Source of the DNA: Tamarix chinensis | Lineage: Eukaryota > Streptophyta > Magnoliopsida > Caryophyllales > Tamaricaceae | Assembly: GCA_030549775.1 (NCBI GenBank) | Contig: CM060178.1 | Coordinates: forward strand, 65,214,896 to 65,278,895 | DNA length: 64,000 bases | Reading direction: 5' to 3' | Shown: piece after piece, positions 33,946 to 47,549 of the stretch | How positions within the stretch are numbered: the stretch's first letter is position 1 | Layout of the letters: every line of letters begins with the position of its first letter | Program-made: the position numbers and the translations under genes | Notes under the pieces: model-generated | The model's database searches: none | Seen by the model: only the letters and a program-made list of their open reading frames with translations | Told to the model about the DNA's origin: nothing

Positions 33946-34081
33946 ATATTATTATTATACAGTAGAAAGAATATGGTTCGGACGTAGAAAGAATGAAGGT
34001 CTGATTTCTAGCTTATTATTATCCCACAGAAATAGTAATTTCGGTTCCAACTTTTATTCCTTCCGCATTATCATTGCATGG
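33946..34081 (+). repeat. Receptor-gene 3' flank segment, duplicated at 42944-43140
   Basis: 'agtagaaagaatatggtt', 'gtagaaagaatgaaggtctg', 'atttcta.ctta' and 'aacttttattccttccgcat' occur here and in the same order at 42944-43140. Confidence 0.8.
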
Positions 34082-34738
34082 AGTATGAGTTTGATAGATA
34101 CCGATGGACAAAACACTATAACAGAGAGACAGACGGGGGTAATAGTCAACAATTGCTAGTGATTTGGTAGCAAGTCTGTTATTTCGACTCTATTAATAGT
34201 AGCATATTCGGTTAAGAACATCGGCATTGACATGACTCAAACTGCATTATCATGAGCAGATCCGGTTAAGAATATCGGCAATGTTCCATACTCAATAATG
34301 GTAACGATATACAGAGAGAGAGAGAGAGAAACACTGCCTCAACAAATTCAATCACATAAACCACGCTGGCTTTCGTCATTCTTTGCCCATCGTTAAAAAC
34401 AAAGCGCAAATTCTAGGTAGCTGATCATGCCAACGTTGTAGATAGAGTTGTCTACACCAATTAGGTCACTGGGATTGTAGCTGAGTAGTTGTGAACCATA
34501 ACCAATTGATTTCAAATGTCAGGATCTTGGCCTTCTGAGTGTACCTTTTTTTTTGGCGTTCCGCTGCTGCTACTATTGAATTGAAGTTTCTTATTTGTTT
34601 TTCTATTTGAATTTAGTATTATTATTAGTAGTAGTAGTAGTAGTAGTAGTAACAAAAGTAATAGGAACGTAAAAATCATTTAGTAGCCATTGGATTTCAT
34701 TACTGTGTAGCGAAGATTGATTTTCAGTAGTTAGTTAT

Positions 34739-34954
34739 GCTCCATTTGGTGTATGGAAAATTTTAAAGAAGAGAAAAAAAATAAATAAAAAAATTATTTA
34801 TTTGTATTTGGTTTATGTGACATAATAAAATAGAAGAAGAGTAAGGAATGACATTACTAAATATTAGGAATATAATTTTATTTGAGGAAAGTTTGAAGAA
34901 AACTATTTTAATTTTAATTTTTTTCCAATAAACTTTCTTAGAACTAAATAGAAC
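34739..34954. mobile_element. Possible MITE
   Basis: The left end 'gctccatttggtgtatgg' and the reversed right end 'gttctatttagttctaag' form an imperfect inverted repeat around an AT-rich core. No convincing target duplication was found. Confidence 0.35.
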
Positions 34955-35569
34955 CTAGTGTTTCAATGCAGTGACAATCTCGTACTAAACGAAAATCATA
35001 CATTAGCCATTATAAACGACACTTGATGCACGTGGCCTGATGCTCCAATCTTTTGTTACTACTAATATTATAAAGATAACATCAAAACAAACTTCGTTCC
35101 ACCTTATTTCCCCTGACTATCGTGGGGTTGATGCCTCCACAAGGCATTATTGCCTTGTTTTCTTTGTATTTATTGAAGGCGGTTTTCCCCTTTTATTTTC
35201 CTTATTATTTTAATTACCTTTTTCCCTTGATAAAATGTTTACCTTGTCGTTTCGTGGTCATTGGATTGAGTACGTCTGCCATTGATTTCTCAATGTATTT
35301 TAAATTAATAATATTTTAATAATAAAAGTAAATATTTATCAATAACAATAAAGATGGTTGTTAGTAAAATAGTAAAATAAAAAAAATGCAAATTTATGGC
35401 GAGAAGCTGGTAAAAAAGAAAACTTTCCTTGTAGAGGTGTTGACATGATCTTCAACATTTACCTCGCTTTTACTTTGTATTGATCAATGACATTCTCTTG
35501 GTATATTTTGGAAAAGCACCTGATGCACATGAACCTGGTCATTTTGACGTTCGTGGGTAGTAGCTAGAA

Positions 35570-35660
35570 ATGGTCATTCTGGTAGCTCCCAAGAGATGTT
35601 GGATAAAACCTAATATAGATGCAGCTGTAGAAATTGGTTATGTTTGTACTTGTCGCAAGC
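35570..35660 (+). pseudogene. Possible RNase H-like (RVT_3) fragment
   Basis: A short frame reads R-C-W-I-K-P-N-I-D-A-A-V, close to the first strand of the RNase H domain found at the end of plant LINE-type polyproteins (W-x-K-x-N-x-D-A/G-A). Nothing upstream or downstream continues the domain, so a chance resemblance is possible. Confidence 0.3.
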
Positions 35661-35807
35661 CTTGGGTCCCTTCTACTCTGTTTTTTTTTGGTTTATTATT
35701 AGAAAAAAGATTACGAACAAATCGTCATAGAAAAGTCTTGTTTTCAATCCCCCCCTCCACGTGATGCTTTAGAGCTTTTGAAATACTAAAGATGGGAGAG
35801 AGCAAGC

Positions 35808-35945
35808 GGAGAGCAATTTCGATTCCAACTTTTATTCCTTCCGCATTAATCGATCACCGCTGGAGAGAGTAACAGGAGACTTTCAAAGTGATTGTTATAT
35901 TGTTTATATCATCACACACAAGAGGAAGGTGGTAATTAACAGATA
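35808..35945 (+). repeat. Flank segment shared with 43115-43216
   Basis: 'aacttttattccttccgcat', 'taatcgatcac', 'gactttca.a.tgattgtt' and 'cacacaagaggaaggtggta' occur in the same order at 43128-43216. Confidence 0.8.
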
Positions 35946-36828
35946 GCATTAGCAGCTGGTTTATCTCATCTCTCTGCTGGAGGTACTAATTAAACCTTCC
36001 AAGTTTTTTTAATTAATTATATTAATATCTGTCAAATGGGAATAACGTCAATAACCGCAAGTGGTTTGATAGCAGTCTGTCATTTAGGTGGATGGACCAC
36101 TAATTTCTGCATGCTTTTAATTAATCCGAAACTTTTTATTTATATTCAATTATCGGATATCTAAAATACTAAACATTCGATGTATGAATACTCTTATATA
36201 ATACGAGCTTAGTAGAAAAGAAGGCTGAACTAAGATGAGGCTATTTTTTCTGGGTTTTTTTTTTGGTGGGGGTGCAGCTTAATCCCTGAGAGGATATAGA
36301 TGGACTAAGTATTAAGAATATGTATAATAAAATAAAGAAAAATAAGAATTCCACGCTGCGATTTGATAATATAATATATCATCTCCTTACCAAATACTTG
36401 TTTTAACTTTTGAGGCGCCCTCCGTTCCTCTAAACTGAAAAGCAGCTCCGTCGTATGCACTGCCAAACAAAACGTAAATAAATAGTTTTTAATTAAAAAG
36501 AAGTTGTACAATTATTTTTTGATAGGCATGAAAAGAAACATAGGACTAAACGAGCAGCAGCATGTGCAGTGTCAAATCAACCTGTTCCATACGCACGCAT
36601 CAAACAAAACGAATCCATTTTTAGTCCAAACATCACGATAAAATAGTCATCACAAGGAAAAGAAGGAAAATAACTTAATTTTCCAGTTCATCAATAACAA
36701 ATTTATTTCACCCCTCCGCAATTCAGATTTGAGACAGACAGAAAAATGATAAAAAAAAATACTAAAATAAAATGAAATGTACCCAGATAAACTTATTTCC
36801 CATAATCCCTGAACCAATCAATTCAACA

Positions 36829-36862
<34 letters not shown>

Positions 36863-36969
36863 GATCAAATATTGACCACACAATCAATCCAAAACTCAAC
36901 TTTATCGAAAAGGTATCATATAAATTTCTGCACAAGCTAACCCAATCTGTGATTCCAACCATCTAGTAC

Positions 36970-39900
36970 TGTAACACCCCAAAATTTTACTACTAAAAAT
37001 TTTCGTTTTTAAACGGAAGCATTAACATAATATAGCAGGTGTTACCGCCACACATAGCTCGAGTCTAGTCCATACCTTTCTCGTACTACGTGCAAGGCTA
37101 AAACTTTACATCAAGTAAATTAAAAATTACGGAAATAGATATAAATAGCAGAAGACTTGAATAATTTAGATATAATAACAAAGTATGGAGTACATGCTCC
37201 AAATAATATAATATATAAAAAAAGCGATAAGGGGGTTAAAAGAGATGAAGAGTCCAAAAGCGATATCCAAAATTTAGGGCACATAACATGTGCGACATTA
37301 GATAGAAATTACTCTACGCCCTAACCCCGAGGGTATAAACCCACATCACTCCGCATGAGGAACCTCCTTAAAGTCCGCAGGATCATCATCATATATCTGC
37401 GACACAACGTCTACAAATGTGTAGTATCAGTACACATCATGTACTGAGCAACATAACTATCCTAAAGAGATAGCATTGAGTGCGAGGTCCATGCGAAGAA
37501 AGAAATAGAGCATATAATAACAAGATAATATCATGCTTGCATATATATGTTAATTGAGAACACGAAACTCAACCTTCAAGCATAAAATAATGTAATATGG
37601 ATATATGGGTAGATGGGCTCCATTGGTTATTATATTTTATCATCGTGATCACAATCAATTTATTATATTAACTTGAGGATGGAGACTCGAAGAGATCGTA
37701 ACAACTAATCTAGTACTCGAACGGTACTAGCCCTAGCTGGCCCGCCCAGAAACGTAACCAGACCACCAATAAATAGGACACCTAATCACTTAAGTATGCA
37801 TACCCCCTATAGGGCCGAAATATATCGAGACACCTATAGAGTAGAAGAGGGCCTCTCCGGACCTCGTAAGGCACCCGGGATCACAGAATAGAAAAACACC
37901 GGAATGGTACCAAGTGAATACCAAACCTAACTCGGATAGCTACCCCGAGTGATACAAGTCCCAACTCAAGATCTTTCACTTTAAGTGATTAATATTGTAT
38001 TCAAGGATTTAGCCAATCATAAATTAGGCCCACATAATAGCACTTAGCTCACATCCATCAACAAAATGACTTTCCATTATAACATCAATTTCAAATGGCA
38101 TTAAAGCCAAGCGGCATTAAAGCCGGTCAATTTTAAGTGGCATTAAAGCTGAACCAATCCAAATGGCATTAAAGCCGATCGATTTCAGGGGCATTAAAGC
38201 CGAACCAATTTAAGTGGCATTAAAGCCGAATAACTTCGGGAGCATTAAAGCCGAATGAGTCCATGGCATAAAAGACAGCATAAGGTGTCATGTAACTTCA
38301 ATCAATATTCAACCCTTCGCACACTTACACACATACAATATTCAAGAGGCATACGAACATGCGTTTGCATTAAATCTATAACTCATACATACATAGAATT
38401 ACCACAAAAGAATACAACATATGCTTGACATGATTAAATAATCAATAAGCATACTCATCACCTTCCACTTCAAGCAGACATACATCGAGAATCCGTCGTA
38501 AGTAAAGGTAAGTAATGGCTTATCTAAATCTGAAGCTAGCTAAGCAAATTGAGGAAGAGAGGTGTAATTTATGCTAAAATATATTACACTTAGCCAATTA
38601 TTTTCTTAGGGTGAAATATCAATAGGAAAATAGGATAAAATATTAAGATTCCTCAATACACCCATAATGTCTCTTTCTCTTTTTCTTTTTCTTACTTAAT
38701 GAATCATTTTAATTAAGGTCTCTAAGTCTACTCATCAATATTACCCAAGTATTAGAATTATAAATTCTAAATTATTGTATTAGTACAATATTCAATTAGG
38801 TCTCCAAATTTCTAGAAATTTACATGAAATGACGAAAATGTCTTTGTTAACCAAAAATTACCTTAAGCTTCTGAAATTCATCACTTACTCTAGACAACAT
38901 CAAATCCTAACATATCATATACCAAATTTTAGGTAAAAGACCCAATGAAGACAATGGTGCACTTAAAACTTTCAAAAACAATCTTTATTGCCCAATGTAC
39001 CCATGGTTGAATATGTGAAAGCCTTATAAAAATTTCATTTCAACTCTAAATGATCCAAAACTCATAATCTAGCTTATATACACTATTATACATATAGGGA
39101 AATACTTAGATAATTTTGAAACAACCAAAGCACACATAAAATAGCAAGGGAGAGAGATAAACTACTCGGATCCAGGCATATTTATCATGACTATGCTGTA
39201 AATTCATCACGACTCTACTGAAAATTCATCACCTCTTCACTAAATATTCATCACTTTTCTAGCAGGCATAAACATATAAAAAGAATCACACAAACCATCT
39301 TCTCATTAGATATTCATACTTAAACACATAAGGTAGAAACATAAACATGTCATACAATATTTTTCAAGATATTATTTCATGCTTATAATTAAAATAAAGC
39401 TATCCACACATAAGAGAACATATAATACACCTAGCACAAAATCCTATTTCTAAAGGTTAGTTTTGTTACCAAAACTCCTAAGCTCCTTAGCAAAGCTAAA
39501 ATAAGGAATCTAGCAATTCCTTCTCTAAACCACTTTGTCACCTTCAAGAATATAAGGTAAATGAGTTAGATAAACCAAGTTCAATAAATAACAAAAATGG
39601 GAAAGAAAGGAATTGGAATGGACGAAGTGAAATATAAAATATTACTCTTGAATAGAGAGGCTTCAAAACCACCACAAAACAACCAATAACCACAAAGGAA
39701 TGATGGATTAAGGTTTTGGAGGGTTAAAGGGGAGGAAAACAAGGAGAAAAGAAGGCATGAAAGGCACGAAATCTTTGCTGCAACCCACTTAACCAATGCA
39801 GCAAAAACTTCAATGTTGCTCGGCAAGGCAGATAGGAGAGGAAAAAGGAGAGGGTAGGGGAACGATTTCCTTGGTGAGAAGGGTCTGTAGGTGAGGAATA

Positions 39901-41331
39901 ACATGCAAGGAAAAATACCAAACAAGAATATAGGGTAGAGGAATCAAGGTGGATGCGTAAAAGATGCTCAAAGTCACCCAAAAAAATCAGCTTTGCTGAT
40001 TTTGTAAAGCTGGTCGGGAAGCAAAAGTTTGGCTACGAATAAGCATGAGAGATTTCGACTTCAGGGATTTCAATTATATGGATTCATAGCATGCAACGCA
40101 TACTTTCGAAGAAAACAAAAACCAAAGGAAAAGGATAACCAGAGAGAGAGAACGAGTTGCTCAAAGTTGAAAAGTAATCAACTTTGTACTCTGCTACAAT
40201 CTATGATTTTATGTGCATTTTGGGATAGGAACGCACGATTTGGCAAAGAAAGAGTAGGATCTGATATGGTGGAGTGTTGATTGAGTTTTTGGTTTGACCT
40301 TGGCCTCACTTGAGTGCTAGGATTAGGGGTGTAAGAGAGATGATAGGCTATGGTTGAGAGTGTAAGAGAAATGTCATAAAATCATGATTATGGTACTAGT
40401 TGCACTTTTTGGTTGGGAGAAATGTAACCAAGTTACAAATCTGGTTTGGTTTGGTTAGGAGACTAGTTAGGATTGGAATATTAGTTGGAGGATTGGTTAC
40501 AATTTATTTTGATTAATTAAATTACAAGAAAGCCTAATAATGGGCACTCATTGGGAAAAATATCACTCGAATTCTAAAAATTATAAAAATTTATGAAAAT
40601 GTTCGGAATAATCTTAGAAACTCAAATATATAAAAATATTAAGTATCGGAGTAGGTTTGATCCTTGACAGATGGAAAACAATCAAAAACGGCAAAAACGG
40701 TTAAGTTGCGGAAACACGTTTTTCTGCAAATTCACAAAATGAATAATAGGGGTTTAAATTGTCACGTATTGATGCGGAATATTTTTATAAAAATAAAATA
40801 TATAAAAACATTTGGTCTTTGAACTCATTTGAAGACCAACGTATAAAAATAGCAAAAACGGCTAAAATTGTCTAATCGCGTAAACGAATTTTTCCGCAAT
40901 TTGGTGATTCGGAAGGAAAGGGTGAAACATGAATGAATAGAATGAATGGATGAACTCAAAAATATTTTTAGATTGATTCACAAATTTTTAAGAGATCAAA
41001 AAGAGAAAAAACAGATAAATCGGAAGAATTGCAATAAATGTATTTTATGCACACGAGAGAAATAATCGACGAAATATCTAAAACTTTACATGAACGAAAA
41101 TATATATTTTTAACCGAAAATTGAAATCATATAATAAAATCATAATTGTGAAAGAATTTATCTAAAATGATCCGCAACGACAATAATTAATTAAATTCAA
41201 AATATAAACTCAAAATCGTCGATAAATCCATAAAACGAATCAAAATTAAAATAATTAAATGTTTACAACAAATTATGCTAATAAAATAATTAAACTTAAT
41301 AAAACTGAATTTACAAAAACAGGGTATTACA
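36970..41331 (+). mobile_element. Solo LTR (4362 bp), Tekay/Del-like gypsy family
   Basis: Begins TGTAACACCCC and ends GGGTATTACA, flanked by a perfect 5-bp duplication AGTAC (36965-36969 and 41332-41336). It shares the start, the 'ggtgttaccgccacac' block and other segments with the LTR at 4692-8473. There is no internal coding region and no second LTR, so it is a solo LTR. It contains a tandem array at 38085-38285 and a mildly purine-rich core near 39690-39890. Confidence 0.85.
38085..38285 (+). repeat. 'ggcattaaagccga' tandem array in the LTR
   Basis: Eight to nine units of 17-27 bases around 'ggcattaaagccga'. Four further units occur at 63528-63612 in the LTR fragment at the right edge, supporting common family membership. 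Confidence 0.85.
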
Positions 41332-41336
41332 AGTAC

Positions 41337-42119
41337 ATCAGTCATAAGTTACTCTCAAAGGTCCTTGTCTGTTTTTCTTCATTGGTCTTCGAGTGCTAAC
41401 AACCTCAGCTGCCGCTGGATAATCCTCAAGCACATGTGACCTCTCAAAGGTCTACCAAAATTAATGCAACTAAATTTTCAACAAGCAATCTGACTTATGC
41501 CGATACACTCTCAAACTTACAATATTTTCCTTCAAATGTCTGTCTCATCATATTTCCTTGTTTCTCTAATCCCAAAAGTATATCACTCCGAAGATAAATT
41601 AAGCACATCATCAATATACTCAAGTTCTAACCAGCCATGCAATCCTCAAAAAATTTTCACATACTCTTATAAAGCTAACTTGTAATGCTCTAAATTTTAG
41701 CTAATCCTAATCCTAAATACTTAATATCTTAACATTATTCTAAGCTTGAGAAATTGATGCCTTTATCTTACATAAATTCCTTAATCCTCATTCTTAACCT
41801 AATCCTAATCTTAATTCTAGGTCAATAATATTTTATAAACCCCAAAAGGTTGATAATTAATTTATTCTAATACCCTAATACAAATTATTTTAATCTAATT
41901 TTAACTCTAAATCCACAATTAAAATATTTCCCTTATTTCCTTTTAATTTTTTTATTTTTCTCCTTCTCTCCTTCTCCATTTTTTTTTCCTTTTCTTCCCC
42001 AACCGACTGACCTTCTTTTTCTTTCTTCTTTCTTTTCTCCAATGTGAAACATGTCGTTTGCCATGCCTCCATCACCAACACTCCAAAATTCACTATTTTT
42101 TTTAAAGTGGAAGAAATTA
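41337..42119. other. Intergenic DNA, no gene seen
   Basis: AT-rich with pyrimidine tracts at 41935-42040 ('ttttcttcc'-type). Open frames on the minus strand there come from the polypyrimidine composition. I see no recognisable gene. Confidence 0.5.
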
Positions 42120-42930
42120 CAATAGAAATATTGAAATTAAAACCCGTGAATTCTGGGAATTTTACCGCCACACTTAGTACCAAACCGGCTCTCTCCGACC
42201 GTTTCAGTATGAAGTGATAAGGCTAAAAAGTTAACACAAAACTTAAGCCAAGATTTCATAAAATGAATTAAGGAGATAATAACGTAGAAATCAAACTGCG
42301 AATACGAATTTTCCTCTAAGGAAATAATTTTACAACTGATAAAAGATTCATTTAAAATACTCAAGAGAAGGTACTTATTCAAAAGGATAAATTAAACAAA
42401 ATAACAAATGGATATTAATCACATAAAGAATTAATATGGCCACGCCACTCTCGAACTTGACCCAACCACAAGCTCAACACTCAACCCCAATTGATATCTC
42501 GCCCACCTGCATAAAGTCAGAAGGGCCTACTACTCGTAGAAGTGAGCAGTACCCATAAAAGGGATGATCAGTATGCTACGTACTGAGTAAGATAATCGAG
42601 CACTAAGGCCAACACATAATAGCACATAAAGAATGCAGAATAATAATAAAGCATAAGACTACATAATAACATAAATGCATATGACCATTCAGGTAAAAGT
42701 ATAAAGGCCTAAATATAATCCAATTCAATTACTTAATTGATCTCTGATCAGAAGTTGATTCACACCATTATTTTTATCAAATTCATGCGAGTACAGAAGT
42801 CCCCACTATTATAGTCTGTGGATTGAAGACACATAGGACTACGCGTCCTAACCATTATTCCTAACCGGTGGATCGGTTGGCCCCGGCTCGTATAGTGTTT
42901 CACTATAAGTAATTAGTATCATTTAAGTAC
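42120..42930 (+). mobile_element. LTR fragment, same subfamily as 1-3698
   Basis: Starts within the LTR ('ttttaccgccacacttagtaccaaaccgg' region, 42160-42188) and runs through 'gggcctactactcgtag' and 'ctacgtactgagtaag' to 'ttcactataagtaattagt' at 42899-42917. These match the reverse complement of 3590 down to 2790. Both ends are missing. Confidence 0.75.
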
Positions 42931-42943
42931 TTTAGCAACTAAC

Positions 42944-43216
42944 TATTATTATTATTATCTTTATACAGTCGAAAGAAATCAAGAATATGGTTTGAAAGTA
43001 GAAAGAATGAAGGTCTGATTTCTAACTTATATTATTATTATTCCTTCGGCATTAATCACTCCTACAGAAATAGGATTGTTATTATTCCTTGGTTTGGGAG
43101 TCTTGAGACAGAGCTGGCCGGGAAACTTTTATTCCTTCCGCATTAATCGATCACTTCTGCTGGGCGACTTTCACAATGATTGTTTATATCACAACACACA
43201 AGAGGAAGGTGGTAAT
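42944..43216 (+). repeat. Duplicated receptor-gene flank
   Basis: Carries, fused in one block, segments found separately at 33946-34081 and 35808-35945, downstream of the receptor-like gene. No receptor coding sequence lies next to it. Confidence 0.8.
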
Positions 43217-44374
43217 AAATGGCAGCCTTTTTTTTGTGCCAATATTTTATGATATGTACAAAGTCTTTTCGTTTTATGTATTACAGGAAAAAAAAATATA
43301 TTGAATGCAACTTAAATCGGTTATATTAACTTAGGGGGAGTATAAATTTGAATTGATGGGAGTAGAGTAAGAATGATTGTACTTCAGATGTTATAAAGAC
43401 CTCGTATTTTAATTATAAGCAATGAAAATTTCCCATCGAGGCAATCATGGGATTTTTTTTATTTTTATTTTTATGTGTGTTTAGCCTAGCGAATGAATTC
43501 ATAAACATGACGTGAACTTTTTACCCGCATCGCGGACGTGAGGATTACGGATTGCTACTCGATCAAGTAAGTCGTCTGATGACGTACCTTCTTTATTTCT
43601 TGTTAAATTTGGACTAAAATTTGCCAAAAAACTAATATTTCACGCGATAACATTTTTTTTTCCTTTCAGTAGATAGTCTCCCATTAGTGACTAGTCAGGT
43701 GCTATCACGTGAATTATAAGACCGACCATAATAAGGTCCGGCAGCGTGTAATTAATTAGTAAATGATTATTGATTAATTGAATGTATCACTCATGTAGTA
43801 GTACTTTGTAACAACCAGGCTTTTAGGGATTCCTGGACGGAAGGAAGGTCGGAGATAACATATTTTTATTCTTATTTACCTCCTTAATTAACTCGCGGAA
43901 AGTAAGGCTATGTTTGGTTTATAGAAAGTTAAAATTGAAGGAAAAAATGTAAAAGAAATTATTTTTTTTTCTTTGTTTGATTGTTGGAAAATATTTTGTG
44001 AAAAATTAAATTCTTGAAAAATATTTTTAGTATTTGATGTATAGAAAGAAAATTTTTTAAAAAATAGATGATATTATTTAAATAATTTTATATATATTAT
44101 TTTTTAAGTTTGATAAGAGGTATATGACTTTTTTTTTCATTCGTTTACACATCTATTAAGAATTTATCGTATCAAAATTAAGTATTTTGAAGGAATAAAA
44201 ATAAAGATGCAGAAACAAAAATTAATAATACTATATATATTTCTAGAACACAATTAAAAATGAAAATTTGTTTATTTATTAATGTTAGGTATAAATTGTA
44301 GTCATTAATATTTTTAATATATAATTTAATACTACATAAATAATATTTTTAGTGCAATTTTTAAGTTTAAATAT

Positions 44375-44418
<44 letters not shown>

Positions 44419-46984
44419 AAATAAGTAATTAAAAATTATTTTAAAATAAATTGAACAAGTGGGAAAAAAAGAGAAAGAATTCTGACAACCATATCAAGTG
44501 TTGGGCGTATAATTTGATTTTCTATTTTTTTTGTCCTATCTTCCAAACTTTTATCATGTGCTATATGCAATGAATTGTCATATGAAGAAATGGAGTGAAG
44601 CTTATGTTCCCATATAAGACCTGTGCATGTATAAGATCTTCATTTCGCCACACCATGCAGTGGGATAGTAATATTATCGTATAAGACCTACGCGCGCGCG
44701 GCCTTTCTGCCAGTCTAAAGGGAGATGGAAGCTATCTGGAGTGAGTCGTGGTCGATGGATGAGGTGCAGATCGAAAAATTTTCAACTGATTTTCCTTTCT
44801 TTAATCTGATAAAGGTAAGGAAAGTATATCAATTTCACTTTTCCTTCTATTATTTTTCTGTTTTCTTTCTATTTAAATTTTCAGGTAACCAAATGCATAA
44901 AAAATAATTTCCATTAGTTTTTTTTCTTTCCTCATTTTTTTTCTTTTCGAAGATAGATTTTTTATTTTATTTTTCCTTTTTTTTTTGGAAAGAAGAACAC
45001 TCATGCATCATGTAGTCCCTAATACACGCTTGACTTTTTAGCATGTAATCTACTTTTTTTAAATAAAAAAAAAATCTATTTGAGTATACATGCTTTTCAA
45101 TTCCACGTGCTGCTTTTAAAGTATTTCCACCTCAGGTGTTCACACAGGCCCTTGCCAATTGCCGTAGACGTACGTTACGTACTTTCTCAATTTCACCGCG
45201 ATGTCATTAATTTCCTTCGACGAAGAGGTTACTACTTACTAGATATGCCGGCCCAACTACACTTCCGCTTTTATCACAGCATGCATGCAAGTCAACGAAT
45301 AAATGTACCGCAGTAAGTTGTGATGGATGAGACTACTTTAGACTTTTACCACGAGCGATGGATTGCACCGACCAAAAAGATTGATTAAGATGAAAAATAA
45401 TATAATTACCCAATAATGCCTAAGTCTATTGAATAAACTCGGTAAATAAATATTAACACCGAGGCAAAGTGGATATGAATTAATCAAACTAAATACTAAC
45501 AATAGCAAGAAAAAAAAAAGATGCAGAAATTGATGGAGGTTTGAGACGAATGAGGGAGGAGCCGCTCCCAGAAGAAAGACTGTAGTTGGGAAGCAGCTGT
45601 TTGACTTCCATGTAAAACGGGATAGGATTTTCCAGTTTTGAAATTTAAGATGTTCTTAACTTCTTATTCTTGATGATAGTGTTCAACCAAAATCCATTTG
45701 TGATAGCATACAATAAAAAAAAAATTGTTGTGTTTAAATTTTAGGAATAAGACTGGTCTATACCAACAACTTATCATGGTCATAAAATATTTATTTTTAG
45801 AAAAATAAATAATAAAAGAGATGTTTTATTTTGCACGAAACTAACCACAGTTGAACCTTCTAAAATTGACAATTTGTCAGATAATTAACCATTTTTCTTT
45901 TTCTCCTAAATAAATTAGACAAGTTATTTTTTGACTATAAAAATAAAGTAAAATAAATTAGGTCTCGATTACTAATAATATACCATCCATAATAACTTTT
46001 TTTATTTTACCCGAATAAAATAAAGTGGGGTATTTTTATGCCTAAAGAAGACTAATAATTTTGGTCATAGGTAACAAATATATTATTTTTGGCTATACTT
46101 TACTAAATAGTTTGGCATAAAACTTTTCCTCCAGTGAGGCACCGACGATGTAAATACCTTTACCGATGACTGGTCCCTTTAAAAGTCCTACGTCGCTGGA
46201 AAAATAATATTAATGATATTAAGTATACCACCTTCATGCTAATAATTAAAATAGGGTTAAACATGAAAGGATTTAAATTATATTGTATATGAAATTATAT
46301 GTTGGCAGTGTATCATTTCACCTTATAACAAATATAGGATGTCTTCTGCCCCAATCCAAATATTCATATTTTCTAATTTCATGTGCAGATCAGCTGGAAG
46401 AGGAATCATAATAGAATTAAAATCCAACGAAAGCGCCATGTCCAAATAAAACCTAAATTGGGGTGATAGGTCATGATGCTTGATTATTATTTTCACTCCC
46501 AAGGCCTTTTAGGCTTTTGCATACTCCATATCTTTTTTTCTTCTCTTACTAATATTTTTTGTGATAATATAAATGCCCTAAGCAAGAAAGAGTGGATGAA
46601 ATAATTATTAGGTTGTATATTATCACTTAAGTAACAATAATTTAATCTAAAATTAAAAAAATTTGAATTACCTCATCCTTGATAATTACAAAGCTACTCG
46701 GTCATCCCACGAGTTGCCCAGTAAGTAAGCATAGTATGGGTATTTCCTCTTCTTTGAGGTTATATACCAAATTAAGTGGCGCTTGCTCCAGTAACTATGC
46801 CTTGAAGATATTATGAATTGACACCCAAACTTTATCAACCCCTAGTGGTAGAGTATAAAGGGTTGAGTTGGACTTAATAAATACAGTAGCATTTGCTATA
46901 ATAGGCCCATCCTTTATGACTTGCAAGTCACAAAGATACAGACCCTATAATTAATAGTGAATATGAGTAGTATGTGACCAATAT
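43217..46984. other. 3.7 kb of intergenic DNA, no gene identified
   Basis: Includes a possible MITE at about 43903-44500 ('ctatgtttggtttatag' against reversed 'cacttgatatggttgtc'), which contains an (AT)n tract at 44376-44413. A short frame at 44725-44817 ends at an AAG/GTAAGG donor-like site, and an open frame of 78 codons starts at 45080. Neither has a recognisable domain or partner exon. 'tactaaatagtttggc' and nearby sequence look like ordinary AT-rich spacer. Confidence 0.45.
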
Positions 46985-47549
46985 GAGGTTTGATTATCTG
47001 AATAACTATTGTATCTCAATCCTCGTATGTGTATGTATACGTCTTATGCAATGTTAATGGTATGCCTTGCATGTTTTCCATGTTGTTTATCATATTAGTT
47101 TGGTATAAAGGGTTACTCGGTACCTTAGTACTAAAGAGTTCATTTTCGTGGACCTCTGCCTAGTCAATGGGCAGTGAACTTGGCAGGTTAGATCCTGAGT
47201 CCAATTGAAAGCTGTCATTCGGTTTTGAGAGCGTAGGAATATTTGGTGTCCCTTCTATTATCTGGTCTCCAATTGTTTTGGATGTTTTTGTCCTCCTGTA
47301 ATTTCTCTCTTAAGTTTTGGTAGACTGGTAATGTTGCTTTTAACTAGTATTGTAGTCATATATTACTCTCTATATCTTGACTGTTGTCATCATGTTATTT
47401 CAGTAAATAAATGTTTTAACCTTAGCACTTAGTATAAGAATGGTAGCAGATGCCAAACTTATACTTAGTGTGGCGGTAACACCCATTGATTTTATAATTA
47501 ACGCTTCTGTAAAACGAAAATTTTTAGTAGTAAAAATGGGAGTGTTACA
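46985..47549 (-). mobile_element. LTR fragment, close to the 4692-8473 subfamily
   Basis: Reversed, it starts TGTAACACTCCC at 47549. It then matches the first 480 bases of the LTR at 4692, including 'gcgttaattat.aaa.caatgggtgttaccgccacact', the 'gactgccc' block and 'gtactgaataacccttta'-like sequence. The distal part is missing. It lies directly upstream of the decayed TNP2 region. Confidence 0.8.

Larger units (their letters stand above)
33691..36969. other. Downstream region of the receptor-like gene, no intact gene
   Basis: Contains a poly-C run (33860-33873), duplicated flank segments (33946-34081, 35808-35945), a (GA)n tract near 34312-34329, a (TAG)n tract near 34628-34650, a possible MITE (34739-34954), a possible RNase H-like scrap (35570-35660) and an (AAT)n tract (36830-36860). 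The other short open frames have no support. Confidence 0.6.

Noticed and set aside
36762..36966. Asn-rich short open frames
   Set aside because: They translate an (AAT)n microsatellite next to the solo LTR.
39581..39981. Minus-strand open frames of 85 and 114 codons
   Set aside because: They lie in the purine-rich core of the solo LTR at 36970-41331, and their Phe/Leu/Ser/Pro content reflects composition.
44725..44817. Possible first exon of a gene (open frame ending at a donor-like AAG/GTAAGG)
   Set aside because: No partner exon, domain or similar copy was found; the support is too weak to call a gene.
45080..45316. Open frame of 78 codons
   Set aside because: No recognisable motif, no relative in the window and no clear promoter.
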